A DNA stretch of 16,405 bases, from assembly GCA_027011425.1 (NCBI GenBank), contig JALUZX010000830.1:1-16405 (forward strand), given 5' to 3'. The DNA comes from Planctomycetota bacterium (GTDB lineage: Bacteria; Planctomycetota; UBA1135; JALUZX01). Of this stretch, positions 1-7,204 are shown piece after piece. The notes below the pieces were generated by a model. It saw only the letters and a list, made by a program, of their open reading frames with translations, ran no database searches and was not told where the DNA came from. Position 1 is the stretch's first letter. The number at the start of each line of letters is the position of its first letter. A program made the position numbers and the translations under genes.

Positions 1-300
1 GCGCCGCCCCCTCCATCCCCTTGGAAATCGGCCTCCACTCCCGCCGAAGGAGGGGCCCCATGAGGAGCGATTCTGCCGTCTTCGGCAGCGTAGGGGACGC
101 CGGCGGGCCGGAGCGAAGCGACGGCCCGAACGTCGTCCCTGGAAAGGAACCCACACTTCCATTCTTCCCAAACGAACCAGATCCACCGGACTCACGAAAG
201 AGACGGTATACGATGGGGCCCCACCTTCGGCGGGGAAAACCCAAGACACCCATGGACCCACCTTGAATAGGGCATTGATTTCTCGGGGATGCCATTGCTT
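1..300. other. Intergenic region at the window edge, no convincing gene
   Basis: This stretch follows the stop codon of the minus-strand HAD gene. I see no protein with family resemblance on either strand and no T-tract terminator. It holds two compact hairpins (73-88 and 104-128, the second annotated separately) and a weak inverted repeat, GGCAT at 271-275 with ATGCC at 289-293, just beyond the HAD stop. A plus-strand frame from an ATG at 60 to a stop at 266 has a good upstream AAGGAGGGG, but its product is Pro/Gly/Arg-rich without recognisable features, so it is not called as a gene. Confidence 0.5.
104..128 (+). other. Compact hairpin with tandem G-A step and GAA loop
   Basis: Seven perfectly paired bases (CGGGCCG at 104-110 with CGGCCCG at 122-128) enclose GA/GA mismatches at 111-112 and 120-121, then a GC/GC pair step and a GAA triloop at 115-117. 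On the plus strand the mismatches could form sheared G-A pairs and the GCGAAGC core is a known very stable mini-hairpin. On the minus strand the same places read TC/TC with a TTC loop, so the fold favours the plus strand. A simpler CTGCCG/CGGCAG hairpin lies just before it at 73-88. Function unknown; no T-tract follows. Confidence 0.4.
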
Positions 301-1026
301 TTAGATGGGCACGGCGAATTCTTTGCGGAGGATTTCCCGCAGGTCGTAGAAATCGCGGATCTCGAAGTCGGGCTGGGTCTCTCCGTGGACCGAGGCAAAA
401 CGCCCGGAACGCTTGTTCCTGACAGTGATCATGCCGACTTTGTTGGGGGGGTCGATGTCGTTTACAGGATTGTCCCCCACGTAGATGCAATTCCCCGGAT
501 CCAGGTTCAGGTAAGAGACGCACTTTTCGTAGAGCTTGGGGTTGGGCTTGCTGATTCCGATCTGGTCGGTGATGAAGATGGCGCTTGGGGTCAGGAACTC
601 GTAGATCTTGAGACGGACGATCTTTTCAGCCTGTTTCAGGGTGAGTCCCGCCGAGATGATCCCCCGGACCACCGGGGTGGCGGCAAGGGCCTTGAGGACT
701 TCATACACGTCGTCGTAGACCTTCAGCTCCCGGTATTTGGTCTCGTGATAGGCCACGACCCCTGCGGCCACGATGATGGCAGGGTTGATCCCGGCCGAAG
801 CCTCCTTGGGAAGGCGGTTGATGAGCTTGTCGAAATGGTGGCCGTAATTGGAGGAGAACTCGTGGATCACCTCCTTGAGTTCCTTGATGCACTCCTCCCG
901 GGAGACACGAAGGCCCACGGAAATCATGGCGTCCACGGCGTTCCGCCTGGCCTTCTCGGCGAAGACCGAGGTGGAGAAGAGGGTGTCGTCGATATCGAAG
1001 AAGATGGCGTCCAACTTGCGCGGCAT
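301..1026 (-). CDS. HAD superfamily (subfamily IA) phosphatase, TIGR02253-like
   Basis: A cytoplasmic haloacid-dehalogenase-type phosphohydrolase of 241 aa. The N-terminus carries motif I as FDIDDTLF, with nucleophile Asp11 and acid/base Asp13. Motif II is the Ser of IISAG, motif III the Lys in GISKPNP, and motif IV the GDNPVND acidic loop, so all catalytic elements are present. The opening, DIDDTLF followed by FAEKARRNAVDAM, closely recalls the TIGR02253 group common in archaea and found in some bacteria; its substrate is generally not assigned. The start at 1026 is chosen because GGAGG lies 6 bases upstream; an in-frame ATG at 1062 would add 12 residues with no site. It lies beyond the terminator at 1180-1208, so it is probably transcribed separately from the secretin operon. 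Confidence 0.9.
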   Translation of the reverse strand: MPRKLDAIFFDIDDTLFSTSVFAEKARRNAVDAMISVGLRVSREECIKELKEVIHEFSSNYGHHFDKLINRLPKEASAGINPAIIVAAGVVAYHETKYRELKVYDDVYEVLKALAATPVVRGIISAGLTLKQAEKIVRLKIYEFLTPSAIFITDQIGISKPNPKLYEKCVSYLNLDPGNCIYVGDNPVNDIDPPNKVGMITVRNKRSGRFASVHGETQPDFEIRDFYDLREILRKEFAVPI

Positions 1027-1179
1027 AGTGCGCCTCCGGGAAAACCAGGCCGGGACCGTCAACGGGGCCGGAAAGAGGATACCCGGGGAGGCGGTGGGGG
1101 GCGAAAAAAATGTGGGACCATCCGGAAAGGCCGTTCGGGCCGCCCCTTCGCTGCGGGACTCCCGCTCTCCCCCAGATGG

Positions 1180-1208
1180 AAAAAAAACGGGGCCCTGAAG
1201 GGCCCCGT
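1180..1208 (-). terminator. Intrinsic terminator of the secretin/ExbBD operon
   Basis: On the minus strand a perfect 9-base-pair stem (ACGGGGCCC at 1187-1195 pairing with GGGCCCCGT at 1200-1208) closes a TTCA tetraloop and is followed directly by eight T residues (1187 down to 1180). It starts 46 bases after the stop codon of liposecretin B. This is a textbook rho-independent terminator and marks the 3' end of the long minus-strand operon, separating it from the HAD gene. Confidence 0.93.
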
Positions 1209-1254
1209 CGTTTCCAAATGGACCATCCCCGGGAAGGGGATGGGCTTTGCACCA

Positions 1255-3903
1255 TCACCTCTTGGTCATGGCCTCGGCCACGTCGGTGATGTAGGCCCGG
1301 ACGAGAATCATGAGGGTCTTGTTCTCGTCGGCCTTCCCCTGGGTCTTGAAGAAGAGGGAAACGATGGGGAGGTTCGCCAGCCAGGGAACCTCGGCCTTCC
1401 GCTCGTGGTTCAGGATCTCCTTGAGACCGCCGATCAAGACCGACCCCCCGTCGGGAACCTTCACCGTGGTGTTCACCGTCCGGACCCTAAGCTCGGGGAG
1501 CTGCATGGTCACGGCCAGGGTGGCGCCGGCGAGAGAGGTCTGGAAGGTGGGGATGGGCTGCTGGAGTTCGGCCACGGTGGGTCTAAGTTCCAGGGTGATG
1601 TATTTGCGGTCATAGGAAATGGTGGGCTTCACGTCAAGGACGATGCCGTCCTGGAGGACGTCCACCTGGGGATCGGCGATGTAGGCCGCCTGGGCAACTT
1701 CCACGTCGAAGTCCTTCACGTACGAGATCTGCTGGACCATGGTGACGTTGGCCCGCTGGGTGTTCATCACCGTCAGGGTCTGGCTGTTGACGAGCTGGAA
1801 GGAAGCGGACTTCTCCACCATGCGCACCAGGAAGTGCATCTGGGCATCGTCTAGGATGGTCACGCCCAGGGTGGCGCCGCCCTTGGTGGACAGGAGGCCG
1901 CCGAGAGCGGAACCGAAGATGTTCTCCGTCCTCGCCCGGACGTCCCCGTCCAGGCCGTCGTCGTAGAAGAATCCGGCCGTGGGGTGAGCAGCCGGGTCCG
2001 TGGAAGTCCCGGTGCCCCCGTTGTCGAAGCCCCGGGAAGCGTTGTCGTCCAGGCCGTTGGTGACGTCGTCGAGCTGGGCTTCCCTGCCCCAGCGTCCCCG
2101 GTCGGGAGCCTGTTCGCCTTCTCCGCCCATGCCGCGCCATTCAACGCCCATCTCGTTGAGCCAGTTCTCGCTGACCGTGAGGAACTTGGTGTCGATGGTC
2201 ACGATTGAGGTGGCATAACGGCGGAGTTCGTTGAGGAAGTCGATGATCTTGCGCTGGACTTCGGGAGTGTGGACCACCACGAGCTGGGTCCCTACGGTGG
2301 TGAGGGAGACGCCCGGAGAGTCCCACGTGTTGGGAGCGATGGTGTCCTTGATCATCTGGACAAGCTCTTCCGGATCCACCGTCTTTACCGGATCTCCCAC
2401 GGGGCCTCCCATGGGGCCGACTTCCTCTCCCCCTCCGGCGCCCTCTTCGCCGAGCCTCATTGTGTCGATCTTGGGGGCGGCGAAGTTGGTGAGGCCGAAG
2501 GCCAGGTCCGAGATGTCGTGGACCCGGACGACCTTGTTCCCCACGGCCTTTTCCTTGGTGGTGATGAGAACCACGCCGTCCTGGATGACGTAGGTCAGGT
2601 TCTCGTTGAGCTTCATGAGCAGGTCCAGGAAGGAACGGGCCGTGATGGGCACGGGAAGGTTCAACTGGACCTCCGTGGAGTCCTGGTCGATCTGGTCGCT
2701 CGCTTCCTTGGTCAGGACCACGGGGAGGTTGGTGACTGTCACAAGGTGGTTCACAGCATCGGCGAAGGCCGTTCCCTCGGGGAAATTCCCCCGGACCCTT
2801 TCGGTGTCCAGTTTTTTCTCCAGGGCCTTCGTGGCCGGGTCCACTGCCTCGGAAAGCCCTAGTTCGCTGCGGAACTTCCGCTTCTCGGTGATGCTCTTCC
2901 AGTATTCCTTGGAGGGCTTGACAAGGATTTCGCTATAAGGGATTTTGGTCTCGGCCAGGGAGTCTGTCCACTTGCGGAATTCCTCCCGCCTGCGGCGGAT
3001 GTAATCCCGGTTGTTCCGCTCTCTCAATGCCTTCTGGGCCAGGTCCTGGAGTTTCTGGGCGGGCTGGTGGGTGGGGTCGAGAGCCAGGATTTCGCCGGCC
3101 AGGCGGGCCGTGTCCTCGTAGTCCTCGGCGACCCATTTCCTCAGGGCTTCCTTCCAGATGGTGTGAATCTGGGCCGCCTTGCGGGCCTGGGCCACCGCTT
3201 CGGCTTCCCTGAGCTTCCGGAAGGTTTCCTCTTCCAGGCGCACCCGCCGGGCCTCCATGTCCTTGACCTTCTCGGACTGGGCTTTCGCCAGGAGGTCATC
3301 CACTTTCTTCTTGAGGTCGCCCCAGTTCACGGCGTCGCCGTAGTGGATGTGCATCTGCACTTCCCTTAGCTTCTGGATGGCCTTGTCGTATTCCTTGAAT
3401 TTCAGGTGCTCCTTGGCCTTCTCGTAGGCGGCCAAGGCCTCCAATTTGAGCTTCTCCAGGCGTGCCCTGTATTCCTGGGTCATCACCTCCCCCCGGGTGG
3501 CCACCGAAGCGGGCCTCTCTCCGAGCTGGGCAAGGACGAAGGAAAGGAGCTTGTTCACCTCGGGATCGTCGGGAACCACCTCTTTCGCCTTCAGGAGTTC
3601 CTCCTTGGCGTCCTCGTACTTGAGCTGGTCCACCAGCTTCCGGGCGTTCTTCAGGTGGACCTCCTTGAGGAAGGCCCTTTTCTGCGCGTCCAGGAGCAGA
3701 ATCGGCGGAACCTTGGCCTGGGAGGATTTAGCGTTCTTTCCGCCTGCCACTTCTTTGGCCGATGTCGCCGTCTCCGAGCCGGCTTTCGCCTTGTCGGGGG
3801 GAGCGCCCCCGCCTTCTTCCGGTCCCGGAGTGGTACAGGAGCCCAGGAGAAGTCCAAGGGCCAGAAAAGCCGAACCAAGAATCGTCACGTCTTTGCCGGT
3901 CAT
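1255..3903 (-). CDS. Liposecretin B: outer-membrane secretin-like lipoprotein with TPR-like N-terminal region
   Basis: Predicted 882-aa outer-membrane channel of the GspD/PilQ secretin superfamily, last gene of the operon. The start at 3903 has AAAGGA 5 bases upstream and gives a lipoprotein signal ending LLGSC, with Cys23 as lipidation site; the next residue is Thr, compatible with outer-membrane sorting. A Pro/Gly/Lys-rich tether follows, then helical TPR-like and charged coiled-coil segments (about 80-310). An STN/N0-like beta-alpha module (about 365-460) ends in DGVVLITTKE. A Gly-rich linker, an N-domain-like segment and the secretin core follow (about 560-875), with signature VPDGGSVLIGG near 816 and the end motif VPWLANLPIVSLFF. 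A Gly/Asp/Thr-rich insert separates the first core strand from the FYDDGLDGD and RTENIF motifs. Secretin identity is strong. The transported substrate is unknown. Confidence 0.88.
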   Translation of the reverse strand: MTGKDVTILGSAFLALGLLLGSCTTPGPEEGGGAPPDKAKAGSETATSAKEVAGGKNAKSSQAKVPPILLLDAQKRAFLKEVHLKNARKLVDQLKYEDAKEELLKAKEVVPDDPEVNKLLSFVLAQLGERPASVATRGEVMTQEYRARLEKLKLEALAAYEKAKEHLKFKEYDKAIQKLREVQMHIHYGDAVNWGDLKKKVDDLLAKAQSEKVKDMEARRVRLEEETFRKLREAEAVAQARKAAQIHTIWKEALRKWVAEDYEDTARLAGEILALDPTHQPAQKLQDLAQKALRERNNRDYIRRRREEFRKWTDSLAETKIPYSEILVKPSKEYWKSITEKRKFRSELGLSEAVDPATKALEKKLDTERVRGNFPEGTAFADAVNHLVTVTNLPVVLTKEASDQIDQDSTEVQLNLPVPITARSFLDLLMKLNENLTYVIQDGVVLITTKEKAVGNKVVRVHDISDLAFGLTNFAAPKIDTMRLGEEGAGGGEEVGPMGGPVGDPVKTVDPEELVQMIKDTIAPNTWDSPGVSLTTVGTQLVVVHTPEVQRKIIDFLNELRRYATSIVTIDTKFLTVSENWLNEMGVEWRGMGGEGEQAPDRGRWGREAQLDDVTNGLDDNASRGFDNGGTGTSTDPAAHPTAGFFYDDGLDGDVRARTENIFGSALGGLLSTKGGATLGVTILDDAQMHFLVRMVEKSASFQLVNSQTLTVMNTQRANVTMVQQISYVKDFDVEVAQAAYIADPQVDVLQDGIVLDVKPTISYDRKYITLELRPTVAELQQPIPTFQTSLAGATLAVTMQLPELRVRTVNTTVKVPDGGSVLIGGLKEILNHERKAEVPWLANLPIVSLFFKTQGKADENKTLMILVRAYITDVAEAMTKR

Positions 3904-4038
3904 TTGAGATCCTTTCCCTCGAGAAGCCCTTCCTCCGCCCGGGGGCACCGGGAAGGGGGGAAGGAGGGTCTTTTCGACGGGTCAAACGGCTCTGAAAGCA
4001 TCCAGTCTACCGATTCCTCCGAGGGGGGGGCAAGCAAG
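3904..4038 (-). other. Intercistronic gap ExbD-2 to liposecretin B with nested inverted repeats
   Basis: This 135-base gap, the largest inside the operon, contains an inner inverted repeat (CCCGG at 3938-3942, CCGGG at 3948-3952) nested in an outer one (CCCTT at 3927-3931, AAGGG at 3953-3957), plus a run of eight C on the minus strand (4023-4030) just past the ExbD-2 stop. There is no T-tract, so I do not call a terminator. Translation of liposecretin B restarts from AAAGGA at 3909-3914. An internal promoter cannot be excluded; I see no good match. Confidence 0.4.
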
Positions 4039-4545
4039 TTACTTTGCGTACCCCCCGGCGAAAGTCACTTTGTCGAATCCACTGTAAAGAATGTCGTCCA
4101 CAGTCTTCGTCACCTCCCCGTAGAAGACGCCCTGGTGCGCGTGGAGGGTGACGGGAACAGGCTTGGACGGATCCTTGGGGTCCCGCATGATCTTGGCGAA
4201 CTTCTTGAGGCCGTTCATGAAGTCCCGCTTGTTGTAGTAGAAACTGGCCTGGACCTTCCACTTGATCTTCCGGCCCGTCCAGACTTTGCGGTTCCCCTTC
4301 TTGTGGGAGGTGCCTTTCTTCACCAGGTAGACGTGGACATCCAGCTTTTCCATGGGCTTGGCGCTGGTGGTGTTCACGCCCACGTCCTTGGGAAGGAAGG
4401 CGGAGAGCTTTCCTTCAAGGGTTTTGAACTTCTGGAGCATGAAGAAAATGATGAGCTGGAACGTGACATCGATCATGGGGGTCATGTCACACCCAGCGTC
4501 CTCGTCGATGCCCGCCTGTTCCCTGACTCTTTGCCTGTTGACCAT
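4039..4545 (-). CDS. ExbD/TolR-family biopolymer transport protein (ExbD-2)
   Basis: A 168-aa inner-membrane protein with one N-terminal transmembrane helix and a periplasmic domain, the stator-like partner of ExbB/TolQ in proton-driven machines. The family hallmark MTPMIDVTFQLIIFFM begins at residue 21, and Asp26 is the expected proton-carrying residue in the helix. The N-terminal cytoplasmic part is 20 residues and rich in Arg, Gln, Asp and Glu. The periplasmic part is more basic than usual (KKGTSHKKGNRKVWTGRKIKWK) and ends with the typical beta-alpha-beta unit around GEVTKTVDDILYSGFDKVTF. GGAGG stands 5 bases before the ATG. It is the second of two tandem ExbD genes, 43 bases after the first; the two differ strongly outside the membrane motif. 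Confidence 0.93.
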   Translation of the reverse strand: MVNRQRVREQAGIDEDAGCDMTPMIDVTFQLIIFFMLQKFKTLEGKLSAFLPKDVGVNTTSAKPMEKLDVHVYLVKKGTSHKKGNRKVWTGRKIKWKVQASFYYNKRDFMNGLKKFAKIMRDPKDPSKPVPVTLHAHQGVFYGEVTKTVDDILYSGFDKVTFAGGYAK

Positions 4546-4564
4546 CCTAACCTCCAGCCTTGGA

Positions 4565-4586
4565 CTCCCCCCGGGTGGGGGGGGAG
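4565..4586 (-). other. GC hairpin between the two exbD genes
   Basis: CTCCCCCC at 4565-4572 pairs with GGGGGGAG at 4579-4586 around a six-base loop. It sits 2 bases beyond the ExbD-1 stop and about 10 bases before the GGAGG of ExbD-2. No T-tract follows, so a processing, stability or translation-tuning role is more likely than termination. The run of eight G (4577-4584) also makes it prone to replication slippage. Confidence 0.45.
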
Positions 4587-4588
4587 GA

Positions 4589-5110
4589 TCAATGCTGCGC
4601 TTGTTCCAAAAGGGCCTTGTTTCTCGCCTTGGCCTTCTGGCTTTCCGCCACGGCGAGCTGGATTTTCCAGATCATGATGTTCTGGAGCCCGCAATCCTCC
4701 ATCACCTTCGCCATGTGGTACCAGTCGGTGAATTCGTCCCCCCGGAGCAGGAGAGGGTCGTCGGGGAGCTTTTTTTTCACGTCGGGATCCATCTTTAAAG
4801 GCATGGCCCGGGCGATGTTTGCCAAGTGCCGCCTGAAGCGGAGCCTGTTCAGGTCCCTGTTGGGATCGTACCAGGTCTTCCGCTTCATGATGAGCTTCCC
4901 CTCCTGGGTGACGTTGACGATGGGTCGGTTCTTCTTGACGTTCTTGTCCGGCAACGCATGGTCGACCTGGGGGAGCTTGAGGTCTTCCAGGTCCTGCTGG
5001 GACAAGTCCACGCTGATCATGAGGAAGATGATCAACTGGAAAACGCAGTCGATCATCGGCGTCATGTCGATGGGCAAGTCCGTTTTCAGGTGAATACTTT
5101 TTTTCGCCAT
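4589..5110 (-). CDS. ExbD/TolR-family biopolymer transport protein (ExbD-1)
   Basis: A 173-aa inner-membrane protein of the ExbD/TolR family, predicted to pair with the ExbB encoded just upstream. The signature DMTPMIDCVFQLIIFLM begins at residue 15, with Asp21 as the expected protonated residue in the single transmembrane helix. The periplasmic domain carries LPQVDHALPDKN, a short NVTQEGKLIM beta segment, the family's substrate-like unit around LLLRGDEFTDWYHMAKVMEDCGLQ, and a charged Ala/Lys/Gln tail. The start at 5110 is preferred because AGAGG lies about 8 bases upstream and it gives a normal short cytoplasmic N-terminus; an ATG at 5161 would add 17 residues. The gap to ExbB is 76 bases. 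Its C-terminal tail is longer than that of ExbD-2. Confidence 0.92.
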   Translation of the reverse strand: MAKKSIHLKTDLPIDMTPMIDCVFQLIIFLMISVDLSQQDLEDLKLPQVDHALPDKNVKKNRPIVNVTQEGKLIMKRKTWYDPNRDLNRLRFRRHLANIARAMPLKMDPDVKKKLPDDPLLLRGDEFTDWYHMAKVMEDCGLQNIMIWKIQLAVAESQKAKARNKALLEQAQH

Positions 5111-5186
5111 GGATTCAACCTCTATCCCCGGGATAGGCGGGAAACCCAGGTCCCCGCCCATTCCGGGGCCGTTTCAAAAAATCGGG
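5111..5186 (-). other. ExbB to ExbD-1 gap with two adjacent inverted repeats
   Basis: A 15-base near-palindrome (CTATCCC at 5122-5128, GGGATAG at 5130-5136) reaches the presumed ribosome binding site AGAGG of ExbD-1. A second inverted repeat (GGCGGG at 5136-5141, CCCGCC at 5153-5158) lies directly beside it. Folding of the first could mask the ribosome binding site and tune ExbD-1 output. This is an inference from sequence only, and GC-rich DNA gives such repeats by chance. Confidence 0.35.
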
Positions 5187-5912
5187 TCAATCCTCGGCCG
5201 GGCGGAAACGCTCGAAGAGTTCTTCCACCTGGGCGCCGATTTCGATGGTCAGCATGACAACCTTGTTCCTGAAGAAGACGAAGGCCGCCGCAACGGGGAT
5301 GGCCACGATCAACCCGAAGAGGGTGGTGATCAAGGCCGCCTTGATGCCTCCCGCCAGGTCGCGGGGGGAGACGCCCGTCTCCTTCATGGCGATCGTGGCG
5401 AAGCACTGGATCATGCCGGCCACCGTGCCGAGGAGCCCCATCATTGGGGCGATCTGGGCGATCAACGACAGGTAGCCCACCTTCAAGTGGGTCTTTACCG
5501 ATTCTTCGTCCAGGGCCTCTTCCAAGGCGGTGGAGATCACCTCGAAGGGGTGGTCGATCTTGGCCAGGCCGGCCTGGACCACGTTGGTCAGGAAGTTGGG
5601 CTCGTCCTCGCAGAGCTGGAGAGCGTCATCGATGTTCTTCTCCTCCAGGTACCCGTCCAGCTCGTCCAGGATGTCGGGAGGGGCGAGTTTTTCGCGCTTG
5701 AGGTCCACGAAAAACTTGATGATCACAGCCAGGGCGATGACGGAGAGCACCACGATGGCCCAGCCAATCACCCCTGCGTTCTTGAAGATGTCGCCCAGGG
5801 TGGCCCCTTCGGTCTTGGTGACGGTCGTGGCCTGGGCGAAGGCCTGGGATCCGACGCCCCCGAAGAGAACCAGTCCGGCCAACATCACGTTCTTGAGGGT
5901 CTTCTTGCTCAT
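5187..5912 (-). CDS. MotA/TolQ/ExbB-family proton channel protein
   Basis: A 241-aa inner-membrane protein that would form the pore-lining scaffold of a proton-driven motor with the two ExbD proteins downstream. An N-terminal signal-like segment (1-27, ending SQAFAQ) precedes transmembrane helix 1 (about 48-69). A cytoplasmic domain of about 70 residues follows. Helix 2 (about 145-172) carries the family motif GLLGTVAGMI, and helix 3 (about 191-215) carries ITTLFGLIVAIPVAA. Conserved Thr163 and Thr196/197 lie at the proton pathway positions known from ExbB/TolQ. The C-terminus is short and charged. AAGGAG lies 13 bases upstream of the ATG, a longer spacing than usual. The cleavable-looking signal peptide is atypical for Escherichia coli ExbB but is seen in some other ExbB proteins. 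Confidence 0.95.
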   Translation of the reverse strand: MSKKTLKNVMLAGLVLFGGVGSQAFAQATTVTKTEGATLGDIFKNAGVIGWAIVVLSVIALAVIIKFFVDLKREKLAPPDILDELDGYLEEKNIDDALQLCEDEPNFLTNVVQAGLAKIDHPFEVISTALEEALDEESVKTHLKVGYLSLIAQIAPMMGLLGTVAGMIQCFATIAMKETGVSPRDLAGGIKAALITTLFGLIVAIPVAAAFVFFRNKVVMLTIEIGAQVEELFERFRPAED

Positions 5913-5962
5913 CTGTTTTGCTTAGCTCCTTGGGCAAAACTCTCTAAGGGTAAATTTTCGCG

Positions 5963-5980
5963 TCCCGTCCCTCCACGGGA
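5963..5980 (-). other. Inverted repeat between the 400-aa TPR gene and exbB
   Basis: TCCCGT (5963-5968) and ACGGGA (5975-5980) form a perfect 6-base-pair stem with a CCCTCC loop in the 89-base gap before exbB. There is no T-tract on the minus strand. It may be a weak stability or processing element, or chance. Confidence 0.3.
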
Positions 5981-6001
5981 AGGGAATCCTGGGATGTTCC
6001 G

Positions 6002-7204
6002 TTATTTCAGCTTCTCCGCCGCAAGGGCGGCGAAATCACTCATTGGAAAGAACTTGATAACCTGGTTGAAGTATCCTTTGGCCGTGGCCGCGCTTTCCCG
6101 CCCGGCCTTGAGGGGGCCGAGGGCGAGGAGCGTCGCGCCCTGGTAATAGAGGACCCGTGCGCCCATTTCCCGGTCACGAATGTCCAGGACATAGGCCCGC
6201 CCGAAGTGGAAGTAAGCCTCCCAGAGATCCTTCACGGATTTCTTGGCCATCCCCCGGGCGTAGCAGGTCTCCCCGAGGCCGGCGTAGGCGGCGGCCCGGA
6301 TATCCGGATCCTTGGGCGACTTGTCCAGGAGCGCCTGGTAGTAAGCCTGGGCGCCGGAGTAGTCCTTGCTTTCGATCTTGGTCTTCCCTTCCAGGAATTT
6401 GAGTTCCACCTGGTAGGCCCGGACTTCATCCGTCTTGGGCTGGATTTCGGCCAGGGAACGGGCCGCGCCGTCCACCAGGGGGGCCGCGTCCCGGGGTTTG
6501 CCCCCGGCCAGGAGGGTGCGGATCCTTTCTATCTGGACCAGAGCGTCCCACTTGACAGGAAGGGTTTCATCCAGGATCCGCTTGGAAAAAGCGTCGAGGA
6601 CTTTCAATCCCCCCTGCAGGTCCCCGGCCAGCCTGTGGCACCTGGCCAGTTCCAGGCGGGCCTGGAGGGAAAATCTGGACTTGGGCGCAAATTCCAGGAA
6701 GGCCTGGAAAGCCTTGATCGCCGTGGGAAGGAGGGTCTTGTTCTTCAGGCCCAGCTTCATCCGGCAAAGGGCCGCCCGGTAGAGGCCAAGGGCCTTCACG
6801 GGGGCCCGCTTCGCTGAATTGGCGGCCAGTTCAAAGGAACGGGCGGCGTTTTCATAGAGGTCCTGGGAGTTCTCGGCGCCCTGGTCAGCCGCCTTCTCGG
6901 CCTTGTCCCCGTCCAGGAAAGGCTTGGGGAGGCCTCCGTAGAGGATTCTCTGGACCTTGGAGGCGGGAACTTCCTTCTTGGCCCTGCCCACCTTTGCGAA
7001 GACCACTTTGTCGTAATCGTCCTGCAGAACCGTCGCCTTCACGGTCCTCCCGTCGGTGAAGATGATCCTGTCAAGGTCCTTGTCCTGGGCCGATCCCCGC
7101 AAGGGGGAGGCCAGGAGGAAGCCCAGGGCAAGGCCTCCAAGGAGGAAGGCCGGCCTTTTCATGCCGAGGTTGTCCGTCATTGTCGTTCTCATCCCCTCGT
7201 TCAT
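6002..7204 (-). CDS. Exported TPR protein with N-terminal small beta domain
   Basis: A 400-aa exported, probably periplasmic helical-repeat protein. A signal peptide (hydrophobic stretch LLGGLALGFLLAS, likely cleavage after Ala39 in GSAQ) is followed by a small beta domain (about 43-90), IIFTDGRTVKATV to VPASKVQRILYG, of a kind often found joined to TPR regions in planctomycete-like proteins. From about 100 onward it is Ala/Lys/Leu-rich helical repeats typical of TPR folds (for example SAKRAPVKALGLYRAALCRMK and SKDYSGAQAYYQALLDKSP). The start at 7204 overlaps the stop of the preceding gene as ATGA, suggesting translational coupling. Internal ATGs at 7192, 7180 and 7162 are alternatives, and the last would give a more standard signal peptide. 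A scaffold role between the motor and the channels is inferred. Confidence 0.8.
   Translation of the reverse strand: MNEGMRTTMTDNLGMKRPAFLLGGLALGFLLASPLRGSAQDKDLDRIIFTDGRTVKATVLQDDYDKVVFAKVGRAKKEVPASKVQRILYGGLPKPFLDGDKAEKAADQGAENSQDLYENAARSFELAANSAKRAPVKALGLYRAALCRMKLGLKNKTLLPTAIKAFQAFLEFAPKSRFSLQARLELARCHRLAGDLQGGLKVLDAFSKRILDETLPVKWDALVQIERIRTLLAGGKPRDAAPLVDGAARSLAEIQPKTDEVRAYQVELKFLEGKTKIESKDYSGAQAYYQALLDKSPKDPDIRAAAYAGLGETCYARGMAKKSVKDLWEAYFHFGRAYVLDIRDREMGARVLYYQGATLLALGPLKAGRESAATAKGYFNQVIKFFPMSDFAALAAEKLK

Noticed and set aside
60..266. Plus-strand small frame with a good AAGGAGGGG before its ATG
   Set aside because: Product is Pro/Gly/Arg-rich with no recognisable feature, and the segment carries strong hairpins; the binding-site match may be chance in GC-rich DNA.
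289..1854. 521-codon plus-strand open frame
   Set aside because: It is antisense to the HAD gene and the end of liposecretin B, runs through the terminator at 1180-1208 and has no family resemblance; long antisense frames are expected at this GC content.
3406..4677. 423-codon plus-strand open frame
   Set aside because: Antisense to liposecretin B and ExbD-2, both of which have clear family motifs and ribosome binding sites.
5109..6146. 345-codon plus-strand open frame
   Set aside because: Antisense to exbB; low-complexity His/Gly/Asp-rich product mirrors the helical coding strand.
4039..7204. Classical Tol-Pal operon
   Set aside because: TolQ/TolR-like and TPR genes are present, but TolA, TolB and Pal are not, and secretins flank the set.
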